Positions 37,544 to 47,790 of a stretch of DNA of 64,000 bases are shown piece after piece (within the stretch, counting starts at the first letter, position 1; every line of letters begins with the position of its first letter). The stretch comes from Trochalopteron elliotii. Lineage: Eukaryota; Chordata; Aves; Passeriformes; Leiothrichidae. The DNA is taken from positions 1,908,216 through 1,972,215 of the forward strand of contig JANPWX010000211.1 of NCBI GenBank assembly GCA_024734555.1. Direction: 5' to 3'. The notes under the pieces are model-generated. The model saw nothing but the letters and a program-made list of their open reading frames with translations. It made no database searches and had not been told where the DNA came from. Both the position numbers and the translations under genes were made by a program.

Positions 37544-40500
37544 CTGTGGCAGCTGCATCCCTCGGAATTGACTGTGCAGCATCCCACAGCATGTCTTGCT
37601 GTACAAGGGGAGGGCTTGCAGCAAGTCAGGAAGTTCTCTGACATTCTGCAGGAGTTAATGGCATTTCCTGTGTGTCTCAAAGGCTTCCTGGGCATCCTCA
37701 GTTTGCTTGGTTCTGAGGGGAAGACCTTTGACACCTCCACAGGATTCCAGCAGGCTGAGCTGAAGATCATTGAAGTTAGCAGATGAAAAGACTTAGAGCT
37801 GAAAGAGGTGGTAAAAAAGCCTTAATTTTCTGCCAGTTTTTCAGGAATTGGCAACCTCTTTAAGCTAGAGATGAAAGAACATATTATCAATGTAATTAAA
37901 TGGAAAAAAAATCTATTGTGTTATATAGAAGAGACAAGAAAAGAAAACATTTGCATTCATAAGCAATTCTTGACCATTATAATTTGCTACCTCAGGGTTT
38001 TAGCTGCCTGAAGTTTAGAAATCATCAGTTAAACCAGCTGACAACATTGAATCTGCTCTGGGGTCAGGAGTTAAACCTTCTAATAGTCACTTCTTTCTTT
38101 TATAATTCTTTTGTAATGTGTTGTTTTTGGAACAGTGATATTTTTCCAACTGATTTGAGTCAGAAACCATCTGAATTTTGCAAATATCATTGTAGTGTAT
38201 CCCTTGTGCACGTGCTGCTTCCCACCCACCCCCTCTCCCCTCGCCCAAACAAGTGTCTGTCTCAGCTTAGAGAAAAGATGGCTTTGCTCATATGTCCTGA
38301 TACATGTTGTCCTTATTGTACTCCTGTTATTATAAAGCTCCTGCACTGACAAATCACAGCTCTGTTGCTCACAAGCTTTGTGACTTGGAAGATTTAATGC
38401 ACAGCCTGTGATTGCCTTTGGGAAGTGCCGTGCATGTCTTGGAGTCTTGAATCCACTGTCTGAGATCAGCATGGTTTGGGGGTTCTAAACATCATCTGGG
38501 CCTTTCTCTGTGTCCATTCTGTTTCTGACTTTCAGGACAGCAGTCCTGGGGCAGGAGGCTCCCTGCAGGCTCCTCAAAATGGGGCTTATTTTCCTTGGCC
38601 ACGTTCTGCCTGGGTGCTCTCATGCCCAGAGTGTTTGCAGAGGGAGCACAGAGGGGCCTCTCCTGGCAGTGCTCTCGTGGCATCCCAAGGCTTGTGGTCA
38701 CAGCCTTTGGTGGGACAGACCAGGAAATTCAGTGTGGATGCTGCAGGCAAATTTTAATGGATTGACCTCGAGCTGTAATAAAGGAAGATTAATTGCCTTA
38801 TCCTAGATGGTATAAATTATTTATAGTATGGGTTTATATAAATGACAAATTATAGGAAGGGAGGCAAGTTTAAAAAAAAACAACCCACAGAACGGTATCT
38901 TTATGTCTTAAGTAAATATGTTTGAACTCATGGAAGCCTTGTACTGATTCCATCTTCCACCCAGCTAGACAAATGCAAGGAAAAGGGAGACAATAAATGC
39001 TTGCAGGGAGGATCTTTTGTGAGGATTAAAAAAAATTTTTTTTTTTCCTAGTTTTAGAGTTAATATCAGTGTGCTACAACTTAATATGCCCTAAGAGGGA
39101 AAAGAGTTTTTTGTATAACTTACCTGCTGATTATCCAGTTTATTTTCTCATTTGTGTTTAACTGGCTAAAAGTGCTCTGCTTTTTTAGTTCCTGAAACTT
39201 CACATAAAAAAAAATATGTGTATACATCTCTTTCATCCTCTTTAGCAAGTGCAAACCAGAGAAAAGTAATTTGCCTATCACTTTATTTTATAGAATGCTG
39301 TGAATTTTAAGCATTGTTGAGAAGCACTGAAATATTTTTTAACTATTCCTGCCTTTTCCATTTTAAAGATAAAATGAAAAATTCCCATCTTATTTAAAAT
39401 TTTAAAGAATTCCAAAAGATACGTGTTAATCTTTAAAATATCCTAATAAGCATTGTATATAATAAAAATTCTGGAACTTTTTCAATAATGTGAATTTTGT
39501 TTTTCTTTTCTAGTTAAACATACAGTTTCATATAGTCTGAAATAGCATGGTAAAATGTTTTTGTTGTGGTTTTTAAAAAAATGTGTGGCGCATTTAATTT
39601 AAAAAACGCAGTGTGGCGTTACTATGTTTTTGGAAACCTAAAGTCTGACTCACATATCCTGAAGTAGAATTAGTAGCTCAAGACAGGACAAAACACTTTT
39701 GAGTTCTAAAAATTCTCTTCTTTTGAAGATTTTGGAGACTTTCCTCTCTGCACAGGGATAGGAAAATATCCGAGATTTGTGAGCTGCGTTAACCAGTGGA
39801 TAAACACTCACTTGAATCAGTCTAATATTTTGTAGTTTTGTCTGCAGAATAAGAAACTTAAAGTATTCATTGATCATGTTGCATATGAAGGTTTTTTCTT
39901 TAGATTCTAATATTTTATGAAAGCCTGTAGAGTTGTTTCTGCATTTCCTTCTATGGTAATATTTTACCAGCCTTTAACAGGGAGAATATAAACAACACTC
40001 CCCAGCCAGAACACCAGCTACTCATCTCAGGATTAGAGATTTCTTATTTTAAAGCAAGTATCTGATACACTGTAAAAAGATCAATAATTTTCATGATGTG
40101 AAAATATTCAAAGAGAGATCATCTGATGCAAAAGCATTGCTTTTCACTTCTAAAGAGCATGGATGTTTTCCAGTATTTGCAGTTTCAACACTACAGATCA
40201 CACGAAGCTTATATACCCATAGTTTTTACATTTAGGGATGTATCTCCACGATTCATCTCCAGGATAAGACCTTGCAAATAATTTGATATTTTATTTTGCT
40301 TTTGCTTTGTTGTTCTTTTCCTCTTCCCAATACCAGTCTCTAAGGTCTAAACTGTAGCATTTGTTCATAATGTACTTTTCTTGCCCCAATATAATTAAAG
40401 GAATGATTTTGTTTCCACTCATTTGACTGTTGCTCATTGGACACCAACTGGAGAAAGCTGAGGCTGGCAGAATTGCATTCCCTGTGTCCTGAGAGTTCCT

Positions 40501-42560
40501 TAAGTAAATGTGCCATCAAAAGTATTCTCTAGGAATCAGTAAGAGGAAAGTTTTGGTGCTTTTTTTTTTTTGTTTGTTTCCTTCTTTGGGTTTTTTTGTT
40601 TGTTTATTTGGTTGGTTGGTTGTTTTTTTAGGAGCTCAGAACCTTAACAGAATCAGAAGGAATGAAAAGCATTTGGTACTTGAAATTTGAGTTGCATAGG
40701 AAGTTCACTTTTCATGTGAGTTCCTGTTTACTGTTTCATTATTGTTCAATTGCATCTGCCTGCAATCAAGGGATGCCCTTTGGCTCAGTGCAGCCTGTGT
40801 CCATCAGAGCCTGGGAGTCACACCTGAGTGCCACTGGAGCCCATTTGTGTGTCTGCATGTTCAGGCCATTCACGTATTCTAATAAAAAATACAGAATACT
40901 TCAACTGCCCTGCAAACCAGAATTCCAAATGCCATAAAAAGCTCTGAAATTGCATCTATCGCTTCTTATTTTTCAACATTGACAAGGTTTTTGGCCTTCA
41001 TCTATTGCATAAACTCACCAGTCTCTCCTCTGGCTGTACAGTCATTGCAAGATAAAGAGATTTGAGATCCCTGTTTTCCATTTCACCTTTCCCTGACACA
41101 TCCCCAGTTCAATCTTCCTGTTGCTTAGTTATTGCAAAAATGGGCAAAACCAACTACTGTGAAGATAAGTATGCTTTCTTCTGAAAGAAGATCTATTGCA
41201 ACATAGAAATGAGCTCAAAGCTCCCAGATTAGTGCTAGAATATAAAATAATTCAGCTTTAGTAGGATCAGTCTTCCCAAGTCCACAGTTTCCTAATGGTT
41301 AAGGAAGCAAGAAAGGAAAAGAATGAACTTCAATTTGCCGTGAATATATTTGTATGCTTTTTACAAATAGCCAGTGAAAATAATGATTTGTTAATTTCCC
41401 ACATTTACCTTTGGTGAGAGCCCACTCTGTTGTGTGGGTGGTTTTTGATGCTTTCTTCACAAAGGGAGAAACTTGAATCTCATTGATGTCTGGGGGTTTT
41501 ACAGAAGACAAGGCAGGAAAGAGTTTAGGGTTATATCTGTGGATTTTGTTTGGGTTTGTAATTTTTTTTTATTATTTTTTTTATTTGGTTTCACTTTAAG
41601 TGTCAACTCTCCATCTTTGAGGTGATTTCTGTTAACTCACCAGATATTTTCCTCAGCATCTGCTACACACAGCTGAATAATAGGTATAGAAATTGCATCT
41701 GAGCTTGCTGCAAATGGGGTAGATATTCCTTGATGCAGTGCTCCCTCTTGCCTGGGGGAGTACATTGCTCAAATTGAAATTCTTTTAGCTGTCACCGTTG
41801 TATTTCTTATGTAGGAGTTCCAGTGACATAACATTCAGATTGTGCCTGCAGGAAGAAAGCTCAATTTATAAGCAGAGCAAAGTGAAGCCTCTTACATTTC
41901 TCCCTTCCTTTTTATTTTGTGTCTTCAGCCTTTCCAGTCAATAGGAGATGGATGGTGAGAGAGGTGTGAATGAAGAGGGTTCAGCAATAAGACAATCTGG
42001 TGATGTGGTGTAGCCTCTCCTTAAAGTGTCTTTTTGTGTGATCTTCCTATGTGCTTCAAGACCAAATATCCAAATGTTCAACAGCTGGATTTGAAGGACA
42101 GGTTTTTCCAGAAAAACTTCAGATTTCCTGGTTAAATTGTAAGGAACTGCAGACTTTTATCAGTGATTAAAATATAGAAGTTTGTTTTCTCTACAATGTA
42201 CAGAACACAGAAGTAATTGTAGGTATTGTTCTGAAAATACAAAGTGAGAAGGTGACCAGGAGTCGAGTGTTCTCATCCACCATTCTGCATTGTGCCTTGT
42301 CAAGTTGGGTTTCTCTGGATGCCCTTTCTCTTGCACCAGGGCTTTGCAATTGAAAGTAATTCCTTCAAAAGTGTCTGAACCTAATTAGGCTGACAGTTGA
42401 GAACACATTAAACGTATTCTGCAAATTGCCTTTTTATTTTGGTGTCTTAATTGGAGGGATGTCTGTTGGTTTTCTCATCAGTGCAGTACAATCTGCATGT
42501 CATTTTTCTTTTATATTTGAATGTTTATTGTAGGGATTTTGTTTGTGGCTTTTGAGTAAT
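37544..42560. other. Intronic, no gene recognised
   Basis: Ordinary intron, AT-rich especially at 38800-40400. Frames of about 120-130 codons overlap on both strands at 37984-38472 without domain resemblance. A T/G-rich simple tract lies at 40560-40630. Confidence 0.55.
40560..40630. repeat. T/G-rich simple repeat
   Basis: A T12 run is followed by (GTTT)n-like sequence, then ggttggttggttg and a T run. Low-complexity DNA; could be the remnant tail of a minus-strand retroposon, but no body was recognised. Confidence 0.7.
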
Positions 42561-42681
42561 ACCATTAATGTTGACCATTAATGTTGAAAGTATGTTAAAT
42601 AATTTTTCTTTATAGATAAAATGAACTGAATGGATATGATGCACAAACCAAATTAATGAGGCATGTTTGTTTCTTTTCTAG
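42561..42681 (+). other. CLSTN2: 3' splice-site region of CLSTN2 intron 1
   Basis: The intron ends with a T-rich tract, tttgtttcttttctag, at about 42666-42681, and the AG is at 42680-42681. A possible branch-point context (ttaatga) lies near 42653-42659, at a normal distance. A perfect 13-bp tandem duplication, accattaatgttg, occupies 42561-42573 and 42574-42586, roughly 95 bp before the exon. The acceptor is strong by eye; the branch point is an inference. Confidence 0.8.
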
Positions 42682-42804
42682 TGAACAAACACAAACCCTG
42701 GATTGAGACGTCCTACCATGGAATCATAACTGAGAACAACAACACTGTGATTTTGGACCCTCCCCTGGTTGCTTTGGATAAAGATGCACCTGTTCCCTTT
42801 GCAG
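42682..42804 (+). CDS. CLSTN2: Calsyntenin-2 internal coding exon (probably exon 2)
   Basis: This 123-bp exon encodes 41 codons' worth of sequence. The translation includes NKHKPWIETSYHG, then ITENN, and ends PLVALDKDAPVPFAG, which is the conserved N-terminal start of the calsyntenin ectodomain leading into the first cadherin repeat. From memory of the family, calsyntenin-1 has a WLEPTYHG-type version and calsyntenin-3 reads LFALDKDAPLRYAG, so paralog 2 fits best. Calsyntenins are type I membrane proteins of the cadherin superfamily at postsynaptic membranes, with two cadherin repeats, a laminin-G-like domain and a short cytoplasmic tail; only the start is present here. The exon begins after a pyrimidine-rich tract ending in AG and ends at CAG followed by GTAGGA. 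Both junctions are phase 1: the leading V and the final G codons are split. An ATG at 42663 is in frame but lies in the intronic pyrimidine tract, so it is not taken as a start. No frameshift or stop is present. Confidence 0.93.
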
Positions 42805-42813
42805 GTAGGAATG
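42805..42813 (+). other. CLSTN2: 5' splice site of CLSTN2 intron 2
   Basis: The exon ends in CAG and is followed by GTAGGAATG. The GT at 42805-42806 with G at the fifth intron base context fits the vertebrate donor consensus moderately well. It interrupts a glycine codon after its first base, which agrees with a phase-1 intron. Reading through gives only a short unrelated tail ending in a stop near 42852, supporting an exon end here. Confidence 0.85.
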
Positions 42814-43544
42814 TACATGAGCTGCAGCATTTGAGCCTGTGGACTGCATTTTGAATTTCTTGGCATTTGTAAGGAAGGAATTTCCAGTGGAATTTGAAGG
42901 ACACATGTAAATGTTGTGTCAGTACTCAGGACCTGACTGTTAGATCCTGAAATTAGGTGTTTCCTGCACTGAATTTGTTGTGAAGCAGAACAGAATACAG
43001 AGTAATACAGCAAGCACCCACTATCAATATATTTTTAATGAAAACAAAATAATTACATTATTACACTTGAATTTGCTTTTATAGAAATGAGTCATTGCAA
43101 TTGCCTAAAGTAATAATACACAATTAATTTTGTTCAGCAGTAACAGCCCCTGATTTCTCTTTTCCTATTCTGCTCTCTGGCTATTGACAAAATGTGTGAC
43201 TAAATATTTAAAGTTGCTCAAATCATATCTTACTGTATAAGTACTTTATAACTGTCAAGAATTACACAGAAAATTTAGTGGAGGTTTTGAACATTTTTGC
43301 TCAGGTTGCTGTATGACAGATGTATGTCCTATACAAGTTTGCATTTGTATTAAGTCTATTTTACTTGACACTTTTTCTGTCCTGAGTCCCTTAAGCAGAA
43401 CATGGAACTTCTGCATGTCAAGCAAGTTTTCTCTTAAATTTCCTCTTTCATTTAAAATACTTTTTGAAGAAAAGGGAGAATAGTAAAACTTGATAGCTGT
43501 TCTGAAGATCCCAAGATGGTGCACTTGTTAAAAAGATGATATTG
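42805..43544. other. Start of intron 2, no other feature
   Basis: Plain intron between the exon and the antisense LTR. The stretch ends with atattg, which pairs with gtattg after the LTR as its probable target duplication. Confidence 0.55.
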
Positions 43545-44081
43545 TGTGTTGGGCTTGTGCAAGAGAGACGGGAGCACCAAGAGAAGTTTAAAGCATTATT
43601 GATTGCTCTTCTACAGTCTCATGAAGGGGTGAGAATGTCTTCACTGCATAAATTAGAGGTCAAGTGTCCATGGTCAGCCATCACAAGACCACATGTTGCA
43701 AGGGGTTTTAAAGGTTTATTAGCCAATAATCTACTGGGACACATGTTTTTGCTTTCACACCAACAGCTAAACTGTATTACATGTCTTGCTGCAATGTGAG
43801 CTTTCTTATCCAATCATATAGTGACACCCAAACTTACCTGCTACACCTTAAAACTTTGTTACTATTTCTGTAACTACTTCTGTATATACACTTTAAAGCT
43901 TTAGAACTTTCCACTACCTAGCTTAATATGTTTATATCTAAACTACAAACCCACATTTTTGCTTATGGTCTCTAAAATTGGAAGCCTTTTCCAAGGTCTC
44001 AGGTTGAACCCTGTGTTCATTACTGTGTTTGGTCCTGCATGCACAAGATTTTGAGAATTTTCTGTGCCTTGATTTCCCACA
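43545..44081 (-). mobile_element. Solo LTR (class II/ERVK-like), antisense to CLSTN2
   Basis: The 537-bp element starts TGTGTTGGG and ends TTTCCCACA. It is flanked by atattg (43539-43544) and gtattg (44082-44087), a probable 6-bp target duplication with one change. On the minus strand a TATA-like sequence (tgtatataca, 43881-43890) lies about 165 bases upstream of an AATAAA (43715-43720), the order expected for an LTR on that strand. The minus-strand 3' part then reads ttggtgctcccgtctctctt, a typical U5-like phrase. I recall similar LTRs from songbirds. No internal retroviral genes remain. The element begins only 740 bases after the calsyntenin exon. Confidence 0.82.
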
Positions 44082-47000
44082 GTATTGCTTAAGAATCTTC
44101 ACCTTTTCTAAGGAAGGGAACTGGTAAAAGTGAGTAGCCTTGCTCTTGGGGAGTTGTCATGTTCAGGAAGCAGAAGTCCAAATGCTGGTCTCAAACAGCA
44201 TTTTACAGCATCCTGAAAGAATTGTTCTCAGTCACTTTTCCCAAATGCTTACACTGGCATCAGCTCCTACCCTGCCAAACTTGGGATCCCAAATGTTTTT
44301 TTTTATATTGACTCCCATTTTAATATCAAGATTTGTTGCTCATGGTGCCCAGTGATTCTTGGCTGTATGAAGATCAATTCCTAGTGTAAAGATGTCTTTG
44401 TAATTTTTTTTCATTTTTAAAAATTTTCTATCATTGTGGGTGTTCCATCTTAGATTTGGTTCTTTTGCTTGCATTCCCTGGGGATCCTTCAAGGGATGTT
44501 GTCACTGACACTGCAAACTCTGCTGACTGGGAATTCATTAGCCTAATTATTTTCTTCAGCTTTTATACTGGGAGAATCAACACGTTTTTAATTAAATAGT
44601 GATTTACTTTTCATGTAGAAAATCATCCTCTGGAATACTGAACTTAGACCGACAGATTGGCTTTTGTGATAAATATTATGTTAGACAGTACTTTTAATTT
44701 AGCTTCTCCATTTATTGTTTTGAAGTATTTATATTGTGAGAAGTATCTGCTTCTTACAAGGGAAATACTTTCTGTGTATTCCCTGACATTAATAGTTCAT
44801 TTCCTGATAATATTTGGCCTCATGATCTGCAGTCCAGGCACAACATTATAGTATTGATTGAGCCCTTCATTCCTGTGAAGTGCCTGCCTTCCCTAGGTTT
44901 TTGGAGAAACCTCTATACTCTTTAAAAAATACTTCTGTCTTCTTTAATTGTTGAAATAACTTACTATTTCTGTTGTAATTTTTTGCTTTAATATAATGTA
45001 CTTTTATTTGGTTTCATAATATTAATTTATTAAAGGTTTTTATGGAAAATTCAATTTGCATTGTGTATTTAGTAGGAGAAAACTGAAACATACAAGTACG
45101 ACATTACCAATATTCAGTAGCTGTACATTTAATAGTGTGGTAATCTGGAATATCTTTATGGCCATATTTTGTTTTAAATGTGGAAATTTCAGTTGTATAA
45201 TATATCAGTCTTCAATTGTAACAGAGAATCAGAGCATCAAGAGTTCATCAGCCTGTTCATATTATCATCAGTCTGTTAATACGTTCAGTATTTTGTGCAG
45301 CTATTGGAGAAGAAAAAAATTCTAGTACTTGGACAGTTCTCTGTGTCTTGTTGGTTGGTTGTTTTTTTAATGGGCCCAGATTCAAGAGCATATCAGAGCA
45401 GCTTCTGATCTGTGCTGAAATGTCTGCTGAGGTCTCCTTGAGTAAGCTGTATTAAGACTAAATTTCTATGATTTCTTCCTCTGCAACAACCCCTGCAATA
45501 GTTTACAGGCAGATTGTTGGCTCTTCCATCAGGATTTGTGTTACCTTATAGAAAAAAACCTCTTTTTCAGCAGTACCAGTGTGCATTTGACTTTTTGCAT
45601 TTGACAAAAACACACACAAAACCTGTGGACAAAAGATCCCCTCCAACAAACCAAAACAAAACCCAGATCTCAAACCAAACAAAAAAGACAACAACCCAGC
45701 TGCCATGTACCCTTTCACTGATGGAAGAAGTTCTGTGGGACAGAACTGAAGCAAAAGAGAAGGCAGTGTCAGTTCCCCTCCAGGCTGATGTTCCGGAGCA
45801 CGCCTGTACAGAGACATGGCTGGGTGTTATGTGAACTGTGAAATCTTCCTGCTTCTCTTAGTGCCTTCCATTTGAAGTGCTCATCTTCCATCAGTGACAG
45901 GTTTCAGGAAATTTACAGCATTTATCACTGTGACAGGTCATGGTAGGGGAAATGCCTATTGATTTAATACATTTATCTACTAACTTAGACTTACTTATTC
46001 CATATTTACATGTTGCTGGTGAGGGTGTAGTTCTTTTGGACATGTGCTTAACTTAGTTCTTTTGTTTGCACCTTGCTCCTTGCTGCTTGCCCTGGTGCAC
46101 AGATAGTTCATGCATTTCGTATTTATCACCTGGGTAAATAATTTTTCACCCGGTAACTGCTTTGTTACTGAGCAGAACTAAGCTGTTAAGAGTCATTTGC
46201 TATTCAGTGACACTTATCTGCCCTTAGTGCTTTGGTGTGTTTTCTGTACCCATTCCCATGATCTCATTTTTTTAGGTTAAATGTTGCGGCACAGGCCTAC
46301 TCCAAGGTGCAAATGGTGTTTTAGTTTTCACTTATGGAAACTTTAAACATTTTTCCTAATACCTCTGCCTTTTTTCATCACCATGGCTACTAAGGTGAGT
46401 CTGTCAACCCCTTCTAGGAGTGCACACATTATGGTGCATGTCAAACCTGAGTGGTCACAAGAGAAAATTACTGTGATCTGCACTTTTTTTTCACTTTTAT
46501 CTAATGTTTAACGTCAAGAGTGATGACAGGAGAAAAAAGGAGTCTTCTGCGCAGTTACCTTCCCAACAGGTCTGTGTTTCCAGGAAGGACTAAGGAGAGG
46601 CTAATGGGACTAAATGTGCCTGTGAAAATGCTGGCTGTCAAATGTGATCAGCATTTCTCATAACTGGAGCATGAAGACTTTCACACGAGTGCAATGAATG
46701 GCTTTTGGAGTTTCTTTATGTAGTGAATTTATTGTGAATAATTGAAGTATGTGTAAAGTCCTAGTTCTTAAAGTTATCATGGTATAAGCATACCCCACTT
46801 TCTCTTCTTTATGCAATTGTATTTTTTGTCTCCGAGTTTTGAAGGAAAGCTTGAAAATACTAGTATAATCTTGTAAGTGTGAGAAGGTTCAGAATCAGCA
46901 GTTTTCCACATTTCAGTTTTTCAAGTCCTGGCCCAAGAAGGATTTTCATAGACTGATACCCTGCAAAAGGCTCTAGGATGCCATGGTGAGTTTAGTTATT

Positions 47001-47489
47001 TTAAAGGTCAGTTGTATTTCAACACCAGAGACATTCCCTGACCCTCCTCCCCTCCCCTCCCCTTGGCCAAAAAATACCTCCCAAAAAATAAACTCCTACA
47101 AAACCCACAAAGAAACTATAAGCATTTTATAGGTGCAAAGTGGACTTAGCTCATTTAGGGGCTTCCATGGGAGCAATCTCTATTTAAAAAAATCTGATAA
47201 AATGTGCCCAAAAGAAGGAATGTAACTTTAATTCAATTTACACCAACTGGCACAGTCAGCCATGCAACAGCCTGCTCCCTTTCTGGTGGGGAAGCTGGTA
47301 ACCACTTGACGGATTTGACCTTCAGGCTTAGGGGTAGTTTGGCTAGAAACAAGGTGGGATCTACCAAATCAGTTTGTCAGGATTCTGTCACTCAGAAAAT
47401 GCTGTGAGATTATGGAAGGCTTTTGGAAGAGATGTCTATCTGCATTCCAATAACAGCAACTGTTTCATCAGCAATGCCGTGCAAAAATA
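44082..47489. other. Intronic, simple repeats only
   Basis: AT-rich intron. An A/C-rich low-complexity patch lies at 45597-45700 and a (CCCCT)n-like run at 47042-47064. No exon recognised. Confidence 0.55.
47042..47064. repeat. (CCCCT)n short tandem repeat
   Basis: About four units of tcccc in a pyrimidine-only run; purine-rich (GGGGA)n on the other strand. Confidence 0.7.
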
Positions 47490-47790
47490 GATCTGAAAAG
47501 AAACTTCAGGATGTTGTCAATCCATCCTTCTGCCCAAGGCAGGCCCCTTGTCATTCCTGAGAAGTAGTTTTCTGTCCTAATCTTAAAGAACTGTAGTGGC
47601 AGAGATGCAACAGCTTCCCTGGACAATCTGTTGCACACTTCACCTGCTCTTGGTTTTTGATGAACCTTGGTCTGAACTTTCTGTACAGTGGTTTTAGCCC
47701 GTTAGTTTTAGTCCTATCCACAAGGCAGGGAAGGTTATTCCCACTCTTTTTGTGCAGAAGCTTTTTATGTTACTTCCAAAAAGCACTGTG
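47490..47790 (-). mobile_element. Degraded CR1 LINE 3' fragment, antisense
   Basis: Several ordered phrases match the complement of the CR1 3' region: caatccatccttctgcccaa then ggcaggcccctt, aacagcttccctggacaatc then tgttgcacac, ccttggtctgaactttctg, and tttagtcctatccacaaggc. In CR1 these correspond to 'gtccaaccctcctgct..agcaggg', 'acaacctctctgggcaacctgttccagtg', 'cagtctgaacctcc' and 'cgtcctatc'. The order shows the element's 3' end to the left, so it lies on the minus strand. It is strongly diverged and lacks a clear terminal octamer repeat, and its right-hand limit is uncertain. CR1 is the main LINE of birds. Confidence 0.75.

Larger units (their letters stand above)
1..42681 (+). other. CLSTN2: CLSTN2 intron 1, 3' portion (partial)
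   Basis: Everything before the exon acceptor is interpreted as the downstream part of the first intron. This is an inference: the exon encodes the first residues of the mature ectodomain, so only the signal-peptide exon should precede it, and CLSTN2 is known in vertebrates for very large early introns. I see no CpG-rich promoter region and no signal-peptide exon with a phase-1 donor, so exon 1 is probably outside the window. Short open frames here are scattered on both strands without recognisable domains. Confidence 0.7.

Noticed and set aside
42663..42854. Reading the calsyntenin exon as a 63-codon intact small gene starting at the ATG at 42663
   Set aside because: The first residues are the translated pyrimidine tract of the acceptor and the last are past the GT donor. 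The family match covers only 42682-42804.
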